40,202 nt of DNA from Verrucomicrobiota bacterium (lineage in GTDB: Bacteria > Verrucomicrobiota > Verrucomicrobiia > Verrucomicrobiales > DEV007). How positions within the stretch are numbered: position 1 is the stretch's first letter; every line of letters starts with the position of its first letter. The notes beneath the pieces were generated by a model that saw nothing but the letters and a program-made list of their open reading frames with translations, had not been told where the DNA came from and searched no databases. Where the stretch lies: the NCBI GenBank assembly GCA_030625775.1, contig DAOUQC010000042.1, positions 1 to 40,202 on the forward strand, in the 5' to 3' direction. A program made the translations under genes and the position numbers. Positions 1 to 8,121 of this stretch are shown piece after piece.

Positions 1-1043
1 TTCGCCGACTGCTTGGCATTCGGCCACGGATCCCGCCCCTCCACCAGCGCCGTCAAAAACTCGTGCACCAGATGCGGATGCGATCCTCCATGCCCCGCCC
101 CCTGGGTGAATGACAAATGTTCGTTGTCCCCGTCATCGTAAACACCACCTGCCGTAAAGGGTGCTATTTCATCCGGCAACAAATGACCAAAATCCGGACA
201 CTCCACTTCTTCCGGAATCTCCGGCTCCGGACGCTTGGCGGTGTGCAACACCATCGGCTTTCCTTCGATCAGCGGCCATTCCACCGATTTTTTTGTGCCA
301 TAAACATCGATTGATTCCCGATACTGCCGCGCTACATCAAACAACGAACGGTACACCCGCGCACTGAGATCTGAATCCTTCATCTTGATATGCGTCGTCT
401 CCACCGCAAAGGGCGAGTTGTAGATATCATGCATCTCCTCGCGAATCGTACCCGAGGCAAAACACGACACATACTCCGCATCCTTGCGTGCCAATCCCAA
501 CACCGGCCCCACACAATGAGTCGCGTAATGCATCGGCGGCAAACCCGGCCAGTAACCCGGCCAACCATCCATATCCTGCACATGCGATGATTGAAGAAAC
601 TGCAACTTACCCAAATCCCCCTTCTCATGCAGATCTTTCATGAAAAGAAATTCGCGCGAATACACCACCGTCTCCATCATCATGTATTTCAATCCGGTCT
701 CCTGCGTCAACCGGATGATCTCCAGACAATCCTCGATGCTCGTTGCCATCGGAACGGTGCAGGCCACATGTTTCCCTGCTTTCAATGCCTTGATCGATTG
801 AGCCGCGTGATCCGGAATCGGCGTATTGATATGCACTGCATCAATCTCGGGATCAGCGAGCAGTTCATCATAATTCGTGAAACGTTTTTCCACTCCATAC
901 TCGTCACCGCACTTATCCAACTCCGCCTGATCCCGACGGCAAATCGCCATCATCTTAGCCTGGGGATGCCGTTTGTAGATAGGAATGAACTCGGCACCGA
1001 ACCCGAGCCCGACGATGGCAATATTGATTTTCTTGTCGCTCAT
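1..1043 (-). CDS. Gfo/Idh/MocA family oxidoreductase, C-terminus cut by window edge
   Basis: NAD(P)-dependent dehydrogenase of the Gfo/Idh/MocA family, which usually acts on sugars, inositols or their derivatives. About 347 codons are visible and the reading frame runs off the left edge, so the stop is missing. The ATG is at 1043-1041. The N-terminus reads MSDKKINIAIVGLGFGAEF, with the Rossmann glycine motif GLGFGAE at about residues 11-17. It is followed by DAVHINTPIPDHAAQ and the family-typical GKHVACTVPMA, where EKP-type motifs normally sit; here the lysine of the EKP motif is replaced (TVPMA). No signal peptide is visible, so it is probably cytoplasmic. It is divergent from the PAS-AraC regulator at 1169, which suggests that regulator controls it in response to a sugar. 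The substrate cannot be assigned from sequence. Confidence 0.88.
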   Translation of the reverse strand, partial: MSDKKINIAIVGLGFGAEFIPIYKRHPQAKMMAICRRDQAELDKCGDEYGVEKRFTNYDELLADPEIDAVHINTPIPDHAAQSIKALKAGKHVACTVPMATSIEDCLEIIRLTQETGLKYMMMETVVYSREFLFMKDLHEKGDLGKLQFLQSSHVQDMDGWPGYWPGLPPMHYATHCVGPVLGLARKDAEYVSCFASGTIREEMHDIYNSPFAVETTHIKMKDSDLSARVYRSLFDVARQYRESIDVYGTKKSVEWPLIEGKPMVLHTAKRPEPEIPEEVECPDFGHLLPDEIAPFTAGGVYDDGDNEHLSFTQGAGHGGSHPHLVHEFLTALVEGRDPWPNAKQSA

Positions 1044-1126
1044 GTTCCCACACAATAAGGGAATAAGCCCCAGCTTGTCTTGGCTCAAAGTGCCACTTTT
1101 TATAAGCAATCAGACACAAATATTGT

Positions 1127-1161
1127 ATTTCCCCTTTTATTATCCTCCCAAAATGGGAAAT
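1127..1161. promoter_or_regulatory. inverted repeat ATTTCCC-N21-GGGAAAT in divergent intergenic region
   Basis: The 125 bp between the divergent oxidoreductase and AraC-type genes holds a perfect 7-bp inverted repeat, ATTTCCC at 1127-1133 and GGGAAAT at 1155-1161. The right arm ends 7 nt before the regulator's ATG. This placement suits an operator or autoregulatory site. AraC proteins often bind direct repeats, so the assignment is an inference. Confidence 0.35.
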
Positions 1162-1168
1162 TACCCCT

Positions 1169-1900
1169 ATGGACAAGCGCTCAACCTTTCTCTCCCAGCG
1201 AGCTGACGACAGCCTGTTTTATCATCTTTTCGACCATCTTCCCGGTGTATCCTTCTTCGCCAAGAATCTGGATTACGAAATCGTCTGCGCCAATCTCGCC
1301 TTTCTTGAGCGCCTGGGCTTTCATGACGAATCGGAAATCATTGGCAAAACTGATTTTGAACTCTTCCCGCGACAGCTCGCGGAAAATTTTCGCAAGGATG
1401 ACAAGGCGGTGATGGAATCCGGAGAGCCCCGGCTGCATATCATCGAACTGTTTTTCAATCCACAGGGAATTCCCGATTGGTATATCACCAACAAACTGCC
1501 CATCTTCGACCATGATAAAAACATCATCGGCGTGATGGGCACCGTACAGAGTTACGAGGGCCGGCACCAGGCCATGCAGCCCTACCTGCAAATCGATCGT
1601 GCGGTTCAATACATCCGCCAACATTTCCGCGAACACATTTCGATCTCCGCACTTTCATCGATGGTGAAACTTTCGCCCCGGCAATTGAATCGACGCTTTC
1701 AGGAAACCTTCAAAGTCAGCCCGCAGGCATTCATCATGAAGCTGCGTTTACAGGCGGCCTGTGAAGAATTGCGTCAAAGCAAACTGCCGATCGCCGAGAT
1801 TGCCATCGACCTGGGCTTTCACGACCAGAGCTCCTTTACGCTGCAGTTCAGGAAACAGCTTGGGATCACACCGAGCAAATACCGGAAGTCTTATCGGTGA
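1169..1900 (+). CDS. PAS domain-containing AraC-family transcriptional regulator
   Basis: Cytoplasmic transcription factor of 243 aa with two parts. Residues of about 15-130 form a PAS-like sensor (PGVSFFAKNLDYEIVCAN, then IIGKTDFELFP, then a GVMGTVQSYEGR ending), which usually binds a small ligand or cofactor. Residues of about 140-243 form the AraC DNA-binding unit with two helix-turn-helix motifs: ISALSSMVKLSPRQLNRRF and the signature AIDLGFHDQSSFTLQFRKQLG, ending TPSKYRK. It differs from classical AraC, which has a cupin sensor. It is divergent from the Gfo/Idh/MocA oxidoreductase and is probably its local regulator. The ATG at 1169 directly follows a 7-bp inverted repeat. The ligand is unknown. 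Confidence 0.92.
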   Translation: MDKRSTFLSQRADDSLFYHLFDHLPGVSFFAKNLDYEIVCANLAFLERLGFHDESEIIGKTDFELFPRQLAENFRKDDKAVMESGEPRLHIIELFFNPQGIPDWYITNKLPIFDHDKNIIGVMGTVQSYEGRHQAMQPYLQIDRAVQYIRQHFREHISISALSSMVKLSPRQLNRRFQETFKVSPQAFIMKLRLQAACEELRQSKLPIAEIAIDLGFHDQSSFTLQFRKQLGITPSKYRKSYR

Positions 1901-1945
1901 TGAGGAAGTTGGATAGACTTTAGGAGGGAATGAAGAGACCTCTCA
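1901..1945 (+). repeat. degenerate heptad repeat (TAGG core)
   Basis: Directly after the AraC-type stop codon the sequence contains TAGACTT (1914) followed by TAGGAGG (1921) and a degenerate third unit. It closely matches the array at 6637, which reads TAGAAGT, TAGGAGG, GAGAAGT. It is one member of the family of 7-8 nt repeats seen in several intergenic spaces of this window. Only two units are clear here. Confidence 0.4.
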
Positions 1946-2086
1946 CAAAGGAAAAAATGTAACACTCAATGCCATTGCGTGGAACGACGCTTCCTTAGCC
2001 AGGGAACTTCGATTTTGTAGTAGCGGGACGGATGCTAACTAAAATATCTTGTGCCTATTTATCCTTACCCCTACTCTGATTACCTC

Positions 2087-3304
2087 ATGAACTCCCGACA
2101 ACTTTTCTTTGTTGTATTTACTTTTTTTTGCATACAGCTCACTCCACAAACCGGGGGTTTTGCGTCCGATACCACCGAGGCGACACCAGATGCACTGAAA
2201 TTCAAATACGAGGTTCAAAGGGTGGAAATTGAAAAATCACTCATCGAACTAAAAAAATTGTACCTCTCCCAATTAGACAAGCTACTGGCAAGCATGCAAA
2301 ATGCGGGAGAACTGGACAAAGCCATTGCTGTAAAAGCAGAACAATCCATTCTATCCGGCTCTTTCCCGAAATCGAAGCCCTCCGATTTTGAGAGTTTAAA
2401 ACGATTACGCCGTATTTATAACAAGGAAAAAGAAAAACGAAGTTTGGAGATCCAGCAAAAACTTATCACCCTCCTTACTAGCTACGAGCAGAGCTTAAAC
2501 ACTTCCAAAGTTTCCCTGACAAAAAAAGGCCGCCTTCCCGAAGCGAAGGAAGTAGCAAGTCGCCAGGATGTGATCACCACAGAAATCGCTTCCCTGAAGC
2601 TGTCTATTGAAAAATTAAAATCAGGATTCACCGAGCCGGAAACCGGACAGGTCAAACTTCCTGCCACGATTTTGAAAGGATTGTTACTTCACTATGATTT
2701 CGATAAGGAACCACAGGGCGGAATCATACAGGATGCCGGACCAAACGCCAGACAGGCAAAAGTTGAAGGAGCCACTTGGTCTGCTTCGGGCAAAAACGGC
2801 GGCAGTTTCGCTTTCGATGGACAAAAAAATCGTCTGCAAATCATCCAGACCCTGCCCGACATGAAGGATATGACCGTAGCCGCCTGGATTCGCTACCGAG
2901 CCCCTAACGGGCACCAAGGCATGATCTTCTGCGATTATGATGGTAAAAATGGTAATGATGTCATGTTCGGTTTAACCGATCGATCCACAGTTTATTTGCG
3001 AGCAGACAAAGGCAGAGGACGCAATTTGAGGGATTCAATCGAACTTCGCAACGAACTCACTGATAGCTGGCACCACCTTCTCTGGACACTGTCACCCTCT
3101 CGTTCAACTGTCTATATCGACGGGGAACGCGCCGGATCAGTTACTAAGGCTGGTAGCAACATCGGCTTCCACAATGCTTACATTGGATACGGCAATGACG
3201 AGAAAAGTTGGACCGCTATCAATGGAGATATCGATGATTTTATGATATGGGAACGTGACCTCAGCGCCTCCGAAGTCCGCGACTTGTACCTGTCGACACA
3301 GTGA
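2087..3304 (+). CDS. secreted coiled-coil protein with C-terminal LamG/concanavalin A-like domain
   Basis: Exported protein of 405 aa from the ATG at 2087, chosen because NSRQLFFVVFTFFCIQL makes a good signal peptide; an in-frame GTG at 2051 would add 12 residues before it. After the signal come charged helices rich in Lys, Glu and Leu (about residues 30-190), with the recurrent element AGELDKAIAVKAEQ that is common in secreted Planctomycetes/Verrucomicrobia proteins. The last 190 residues form a LamG-like lectin fold: LLLHYDFDKE, the insertion of GGSFAFDGQKNRLQI, MTVAAWIRY, WHHLLWTLSPSRSTVYIDGE and GDIDDFMIWERDLSASEVRDLY. Such domains usually bind glycans or proteins at the cell surface. No catalytic residues are recognised. 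The neighbours do not narrow the role. Its 3' end faces recQ. Confidence 0.8.
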   Translation: MNSRQLFFVVFTFFCIQLTPQTGGFASDTTEATPDALKFKYEVQRVEIEKSLIELKKLYLSQLDKLLASMQNAGELDKAIAVKAEQSILSGSFPKSKPSDFESLKRLRRIYNKEKEKRSLEIQQKLITLLTSYEQSLNTSKVSLTKKGRLPEAKEVASRQDVITTEIASLKLSIEKLKSGFTEPETGQVKLPATILKGLLLHYDFDKEPQGGIIQDAGPNARQAKVEGATWSASGKNGGSFAFDGQKNRLQIIQTLPDMKDMTVAAWIRYRAPNGHQGMIFCDYDGKNGNDVMFGLTDRSTVYLRADKGRGRNLRDSIELRNELTDSWHHLLWTLSPSRSTVYIDGERAGSVTKAGSNIGFHNAYIGYGNDEKSWTAINGDIDDFMIWERDLSASEVRDLYLSTQ

Positions 3305-3312
3305 CAATACCC

Positions 3313-3328
3313 GCGGGAAGCATCCCGC
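3313..3328. other. perfect hairpin between convergent genes
   Basis: GCGGGA, loop AGCA, TCCCGC forms a 6-bp GC-rich stem in the 29 nt between the convergent LamG and recQ genes. It has no T-tract on either side, so it is not a standard intrinsic terminator. It could still stabilise or delimit both transcripts. Confidence 0.35.
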
Positions 3329-3333
3329 ATTCA

Positions 3334-5241
3334 TCACATCACCTGCGCCTCGGCAATCGTCAGCACTTCCTCATACGACAACCTTCTCAACAGTCCCCAA
3401 TCATCTTTGAAATACAAGCGCCAACGCATCATCGCGGGACTGTTGATGCCGCATAGAAATCTTGTCAGGCGCGGCGGGGAAGAAAGCACAGCGTGCCGGG
3501 TGGCTACCAGCACCTGTATTTTTTCGAGTTCTTCCAGACTCACGGCTTTTGTTTCTGAACATGGTAGTTTACGCGGACGTTTTTCTCCAATGCAGCTCGA
3601 ACAAGTTCCACAAGGCTTCTCCAGTTTTTCTCCAAAATGTTTCAATAGTGCCGAGGTGATACAGGCCCGTGTCGTCGCCGTGCGAAACACAGAATTGATT
3701 CGTTCAAGATCTCGATCTGTGTGCATCTTGAAGGCAGCATGCAATTCCCCCGCCAGATCCGGGATAGATTCTGGTATTTTTGCTATTCGATAAAGATGCA
3801 GGCGATGCGTTCGGCTCAATCCAATATCACCTCCCACTTCCAGGTCTTCCAACAGTTCATTCAAGGCTTCGATTTTCATTCCAAGCTGGCCGGACACTTC
3901 CAACAAGTCCAGATTGCCCTTCAGTTCAAGCAAGGCCACAATCGCCCTTCTCTTCTTCCCGGCATATGCCGACAGCATCTCTTCTTCGCTCACCAGAGGG
4001 CGAATCCTCCCACGCTTCCACGAGCGACCCTTCAATTTCAAAAAACCGGCGATCTCAAGGTGTGCCAACAGGATATCCACCACCGCTTCCGGCAGGTCAT
4101 GCATAGTCTTCAAATCGTAACGCGAAACCACCGCAATCGAGGTCTGCACAAAAATCCCACTCAAGACACTTTCGATCACCCGCCTCGGTGGACGATTGGC
4201 ATGAATAAAATTTCCTAATACCCGCCGATCATCCTCGCAAGCCAACATCTCACAATACGCCACTCCTCCGTCGCGCCCGGCACGACCGCTTTCCTGCATC
4301 CAGCCCTCAGGTGATTTCGGCACATGATAATGCACCACTGAACGGATGTCCGGCATGTCCACACCCATGCCAAAAGCGATAGTCGCGCAGATGACAGGGA
4401 ATTCGTGATTCATGAAGCCGTCCTGCACCTCCGCCCGGCCTTCGGCATTCATACCTGCATGATAGGATCTGCTTTCTATTCCCTTTTCACAAAGAAAGGC
4501 GGCTATGTTTTCCACATCCTCCCGACGAGTTGCATAGACCACTGCCGGTGTTCGGCCCTCCTGCTGCAACAAGCCAAACAATCGTTCATTGCGTTGCTCA
4601 CCGCTCACTGGATGAATCCGGTATTGAAGATTTGCCCGATGGAAAGGCGTGCGCACTTCGCTTTTTTTCTGGATTCCAAAAACCTTGCGAACCTCCCTCG
4701 CCACCTGGGTGGTCGCCGTTGCCGTCAAAGCCAGAACTGCTGCAGCTTTCAGCTTTCTAACCACTTTAGCCAGCCTCAAATAAGCCGGGCGAAAACTATG
4801 CCCCCACTCCGACACACAATGAGCCTCGTCCACCGCCACCAGAGCAACATCCACCCCGCGCAACACTTTCACCAATTCCTCGTCCGCCAAACCCTCCGGT
4901 GACACATAGAGCAAAGCCAGCTTCCTATCTTGAATTGCCTTCAAAACCCGCAAGCTCTCCTTAGGCGAACAGGACGAGTCCAAGCGAGCCGCTAGCAATC
5001 CTTTGGCCAGCAACGCATCCACCTGATCCCGCATCAAGGCGATCAGCGGAGAGATCACTATCGTCAACGCCCCGTCCTCCCGCGTCACCGCCGGATACTG
5101 GTAACACAGGGATTTACCTCCGCCGGTAGGGAAGATCGCCAGGGTATTTACCCCGGCCAACAGCTGGGTGATCACCTGCTCTTGACCTACGCGAAACTCG
5201 TCGAAGCCGAAGTGTTTTTGCAGGGCTGCAGTATCAAGCAT
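3334..5241 (-). CDS. recQ: RecQ-family ATP-dependent DNA helicase
   Basis: 3'-5' DNA helicase of 635 aa for recombination and repair. Walker A PTGGGKSLCYQYP is at about residues 38-50, the DEAH box DEAHCVSEWGHSFRPAY at 138, then LALTATAT and motif VI QESGRAGRDGG near 316. Four zinc-ligand cysteines are present in RACITSALLKHFGE and CGTCSSC (Cys 527, 544, 547, 550). In standard RecQ this element follows the helicase core directly at about 380; here about 180 residues of winged-helix-like sequence come first. No clear HRDC domain is visible in the last 85 residues. The start is the ATG at 5241, preceded by GAGG at good spacing. An in-frame GTG at 5253 would overlap the stop of the upstream SpmA-SpmB gene by 4 nt. 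Translation is therefore probably coupled to that gene. Confidence 0.93.
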   Translation of the reverse strand: MLDTAALQKHFGFDEFRVGQEQVITQLLAGVNTLAIFPTGGGKSLCYQYPAVTREDGALTIVISPLIALMRDQVDALLAKGLLAARLDSSCSPKESLRVLKAIQDRKLALLYVSPEGLADEELVKVLRGVDVALVAVDEAHCVSEWGHSFRPAYLRLAKVVRKLKAAAVLALTATATTQVAREVRKVFGIQKKSEVRTPFHRANLQYRIHPVSGEQRNERLFGLLQQEGRTPAVVYATRREDVENIAAFLCEKGIESRSYHAGMNAEGRAEVQDGFMNHEFPVICATIAFGMGVDMPDIRSVVHYHVPKSPEGWMQESGRAGRDGGVAYCEMLACEDDRRVLGNFIHANRPPRRVIESVLSGIFVQTSIAVVSRYDLKTMHDLPEAVVDILLAHLEIAGFLKLKGRSWKRGRIRPLVSEEEMLSAYAGKKRRAIVALLELKGNLDLLEVSGQLGMKIEALNELLEDLEVGGDIGLSRTHRLHLYRIAKIPESIPDLAGELHAAFKMHTDRDLERINSVFRTATTRACITSALLKHFGEKLEKPCGTCSSCIGEKRPRKLPCSETKAVSLEELEKIQVLVATRHAVLSSPPRLTRFLCGINSPAMMRWRLYFKDDWGLLRRLSYEEVLTIAEAQVM

Positions 5242-5249
5242 GGCTTCCC

Positions 5250-6629
5250 TCACCCAAACACAAAATTACAAATCACCACCGCCGCAATGATGCCTGCCAC
5301 ATCGGCGCACAAACCTGCAGCGAGTGCGTGCCGTGTCCGCCGGATTCCCACGCTGCCGAAATACACCGCCAGCACATAGAAAGTGGTCTCGGTCGAACCG
5401 AACATCGTTGCCGCCGTGTATTTCAGCGTATCACCCAGACCTTCATTGGTCAGTATTTCCACCAGCACCCCCTGACTGCCACTGCCGCTCAAGGGACGCA
5501 TCAAAGCCATCGGCACCAGCTCGACCGGGAAGCTCACCAAATCCAGAAGCGGACGCATCAAATTTTGCAATACCAGCAAAGCACCCGAATCTCTAAAAAT
5601 AGCCAGTGCCACCAGCATCGTCACCAGGAACGGCATGATGCGAACCGCCACCCCGAAGCCCTCCTTCGCACCCTCGACAAATTCCTCATAAACCTTCACT
5701 CCACGCACCCAGGCATAAACGATGAAAAATAACCAAATAAATGGAATAGCCGTCAGCGAGAAAGCAAACATCCAACGACGCCATCCGGGCATTTCACCTG
5801 CCACCTCTTCATGTTCAAGTGTTGCCTTTTCGGCAGCCAACTGATCCAGAATTCCCTGCAAATGCAGTTTATCAATCACTGCCTGGTGGAAGTCAGGCAT
5901 CGCCGCGAGGCAGGCAAAAAATCCCATCGCCAATAGCACCGCAACCAATATCACTGCTCCATATGGGCCTATTTTTTTCAATACTTCATCTTTTTTGGTC
6001 TCTCCACCCACCACTTCATCCGACTCCCCTTGGTCCCGAAACACCGGCATCTTTTCAAAAACCTTCACCGAAATGATGGCAACCATTGTCGATATCAAAG
6101 TCGCCCCAATCACGGTTCCCATGATCTGATAAGGATCCGGAATCCCTGCACTGCTCAACAGTGCAATCGCAGTTACCGGGATCAAAGTCACCGAACTGGT
6201 ATTGATCGCCAGAAAGGTGCACATCGCATTGCTCGCCGTGCCTTTGTGCGGGTTCAATTCGTCCAAATGCTGCATCGCCTTCAAACCCAAGGGAGTCGCT
6301 GAATTTCCCAGACCCAGCACATTGGCCGCCATGTTCATGATCATCGCGCCCATCGCCGGATGATCCGCCGGCACTTCGGGGAACAACCACTTCATCACCG
6401 GTCGCACCGCACGCGCAACCAGATCGATCATACCCGATTTTTCCGCCAGACGCATCACGCCCAGCCAGATCATCATGATCGCCGCCAAAGGCAAGGCAAT
6501 GTTCATCACCCCGATTCTCGCCATCGCAAAAGCGCCATCAATGATCCCGTCTTCCCCACCAAAACGCCCCAGCAAACCTGCTACGCAGATTCCAATAATG
6601 ATCAGGCTGGCCCAGATATAGTTTAACAT
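5250..6629 (-). CDS. SpmA-SpmB fusion, nucleoside-recognition (Gate) domain membrane protein
   Basis: Integral membrane protein of 459 aa in which two families that are separate in Bacillus are joined. Residues of about 1-205 resemble spore maturation protein A, with the diagnostic NMAANVLGLGNSATPLGLKAM and FLAINTSSVTLIP. Residues of about 285-459 resemble SpmB, with VRIMPFLVTMLVALAIFRDSG, MRPLSGSGSQG and FGSTETTFYVLAVYFGSVG. A charged linker and an extra hydrophobic segment join them. Both halves carry the Gate (nucleoside recognition) fold found in transporters. The role outside spore formers is unknown; transport of a small solute is a guess. The C-terminal residues FVFG end with TGA at 5250, just ahead of recQ. 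The upstream leader holds heptad repeats. Confidence 0.85.
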   Translation of the reverse strand: MLNYIWASLIIIGICVAGLLGRFGGEDGIIDGAFAMARIGVMNIALPLAAIMMIWLGVMRLAEKSGMIDLVARAVRPVMKWLFPEVPADHPAMGAMIMNMAANVLGLGNSATPLGLKAMQHLDELNPHKGTASNAMCTFLAINTSSVTLIPVTAIALLSSAGIPDPYQIMGTVIGATLISTMVAIISVKVFEKMPVFRDQGESDEVVGGETKKDEVLKKIGPYGAVILVAVLLAMGFFACLAAMPDFHQAVIDKLHLQGILDQLAAEKATLEHEEVAGEMPGWRRWMFAFSLTAIPFIWLFFIVYAWVRGVKVYEEFVEGAKEGFGVAVRIMPFLVTMLVALAIFRDSGALLVLQNLMRPLLDLVSFPVELVPMALMRPLSGSGSQGVLVEILTNEGLGDTLKYTAATMFGSTETTFYVLAVYFGSVGIRRTRHALAAGLCADVAGIIAAVVICNFVFG

Positions 6630-6636
6630 TAGAATA

Positions 6637-6664
6637 TAGAAGTTAGGAGGGAGAAGTTAGATTC
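6637..6664 (+). repeat. heptad repeat array TAGAAGT-TAGGAGG-GAGAAGT-TAGATTC
   Basis: Four 7-nt units start at 6637, 6644, 6651 and 6658 on the plus strand, in the 88 nt between the Mini-III-like gene and the SpmA-SpmB gene (both minus). The period is exactly seven. Relative to the downstream minus-strand gene the G-rich strand is the template strand, the reverse of the arrays at 7030 and 8122. Confidence 0.55.
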
Positions 6665-6717
6665 GAAGCGGAGTGGAGAAAGCCGGAGTTTACTGCCCAA
6701 AGGCAATTCTCTAGATT

Positions 6718-7029
6718 TCACCTTCTCGCTACTGTGCGGTTGCTTTCCTGCTTGAGAAACAATGGCAGTAAATGTTCTTCGATCCAAGCGAAACCAGCTT
6801 CCAATCCTTCCGTTTGATAAATCACTCCTATTTCCGCTTCGACTACCGTTGGATTGCCAAGCGAACTCAAAAACTGATTGCATGTCATTCGAGCCAGCAT
6901 TCTGCCATCCATCTCTCCCTGCTCCCGCAAAATATAAGTCCGGGCATAGAGATCCAGTATGGTATCCCCAATCCAAGCCTCTCCCCGGACCTTCGGATCA
7001 CGCGCATTTCTATTTTCCAGCTTCTTCAT
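6718..7029 (-). CDS. compact RNase III-fold protein, Mini-RNase III-like (putative)
   Basis: Small protein of 103 aa. Two segments match the RNase III fold. EAWIGDTILDLYARTYIL (residues 17-34) matches the first signature, with Asp22 as a metal ligand. TVVEAEIGVIYQTEGLEAG (61-79) matches the second, with Glu64 as a ligand, followed by WIEEHLLPLF. Canonical RNase III has Glu and Asp where this protein has Ala18 and Thr61. As I recall, Mini-RNase III (MrnC), which matures 23S rRNA, shows that same Ala/Thr pattern. The piece between the signatures is only about 42 residues, much shorter than in Mini-III (about 80), and there is no dsRNA-binding domain. Function as a nuclease is inferred. It lies between dinB and the SpmA-SpmB gene, with heptad repeats providing its AGGAGG-like leader. 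Confidence 0.55.
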   Translation of the reverse strand: MKKLENRNARDPKVRGEAWIGDTILDLYARTYILREQGEMDGRMLARMTCNQFLSSLGNPTVVEAEIGVIYQTEGLEAGFAWIEEHLLPLFLKQESNRTVARR

Positions 7030-7065
7030 TCTTAGTCCTACCTCCTATCTCCTATCTCCTTATTT
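7030..7065 (-). repeat. heptad repeat array (AGATAGG) serving as leader
   Basis: The whole 36-nt gap between dinB and the Mini-III-like gene consists, on the minus strand, of AGATAGG, AGATAGG and AGGTAGG units with exact 7-nt spacing (TAGG cores at 7054, 7047 and 7040). The last units place GGAGGTAGGA about 6-15 nt before the ATG, so the repeat may double as the ribosome binding site. Confidence 0.6.
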
Positions 7066-8121
7066 TCAAAGCAATTCCATTTGCTCGTCACGTTCAGCCT
7101 TACCCTCTTTTGGGGAAAAACGCACTCCTGCACCAATCAGACGCACTGCTTTACCATCTCCCCGCTGCCAGGCTTCCCGCAACAATTCAAAAAAAGCCTC
7201 ACGCTCCACCAGTTTCATGGATCGTTGAGCTGTCGTCACGCTAAAATCATTAAATTTTAATTTTACAAAACCTTCCCGAATCAAACGTTCACTATGTCCT
7301 TTCTGATAGTCGCCAAGCAAGTCATCGAGTAAATCCACTAAGCGCAATTCTCCATCCTGCGCGGTCGCCACATCTTCAGAAAAAGTTCGTTCATTGCTCA
7401 CTGATTTGCGTTCCCGATCCGGATTCACCACACGATGATCAATGCCACGACAAAGCTCATGCAACTGTTGACCAAACTTCCCAAAGCGTTGATCCAATTC
7501 CACCAGGGAGCTTTTCTGCAAATCCCCACAGGTATTCAAGTCCATACGATGCAATTTTTCTGCCGTGCGCTTGCCCACTCCCCAGATTTTTTCCACTGGT
7601 AAATCCAACATGAAAGCCGCCACTTCTTCCGAGTGAATCTCAAACTGCCCGTCAGGCTTTTCCCAGTCACTGGCAATCTTCGCCAAAAATTTGTTTGGCG
7701 CTATACCCGCCGAAGCCGTCAGCTGAGTGGTTTCCTTAATACGCGCTCTCACCTCCCCTGCCACCGATCCTCCCTCCGAATACAGATGACTCACATCCAG
7801 GTAAGCCTCGTCCAAAGAAAGAGGCTCAACCAGCTCAGTAAATTCCTCAAACACCCGCCGGATCCTCTGCGAAGTCTCCCGATACAATTTTGAGTTCACC
7901 GGCACCACCACCAAATTCGGACACTTCCTCATTGCCAGATAGGTCGGCATCGCCGAATGACAACCAAACTTGCGGGCTTCGTAATTACAAGTCGTCAATA
8001 CCCCGCGATCCCGTCCCCCTACTGCTACCGGCTTGCCCTTCAACTCAGGGCGTTCCCTCATCTCAATGGCGGCATAAAAACAATCCATGTCGATATGCAA
8101 AATTTTCCGCTGCTTCTTCAT
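7066..8121 (-). CDS. dinB: DNA polymerase IV (Y-family translesion polymerase)
   Basis: Error-prone translesion polymerase of 351 aa. The catalytic acidic residues are in HIDMDCFYAAIEMRE (about residues 10-24) and SLDEAYLDVSH (about 102-112), the classic Y-family motifs. TASAGIAPNKFLAKIASDWEKPDGQ and KIWGVGKRTAEKL (helix-hairpin-helix) follow, and then a little-finger domain with FSEDVA. The C-terminus ends DEQMELL, which resembles the QxxLxF-type clamp-binding peptide that E. coli Pol IV also carries at its end. Length is normal. The gene follows the MFS transporter by 39 nt on the same strand. No LexA box was recognised upstream. The upstream gap contains TAGG-type heptad repeats. Confidence 0.96.
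   Translation of the reverse strand: MKKQRKILHIDMDCFYAAIEMRERPELKGKPVAVGGRDRGVLTTCNYEARKFGCHSAMPTYLAMRKCPNLVVVPVNSKLYRETSQRIRRVFEEFTELVEPLSLDEAYLDVSHLYSEGGSVAGEVRARIKETTQLTASAGIAPNKFLAKIASDWEKPDGQFEIHSEEVAAFMLDLPVEKIWGVGKRTAEKLHRMDLNTCGDLQKSSLVELDQRFGKFGQQLHELCRGIDHRVVNPDRERKSVSNERTFSEDVATAQDGELRLVDLLDDLLGDYQKGHSERLIREGFVKLKFNDFSVTTAQRSMKLVEREAFFELLREAWQRGDGKAVRLIGAGVRFSPKEGKAERDEQMELL

Noticed and set aside
6629-6976. Alternative 115-codon frame on the minus strand over the Mini-III-like gene
   Set aside because: It ignores the conserved RNase III motifs of the other frame and reads through the repeat region.
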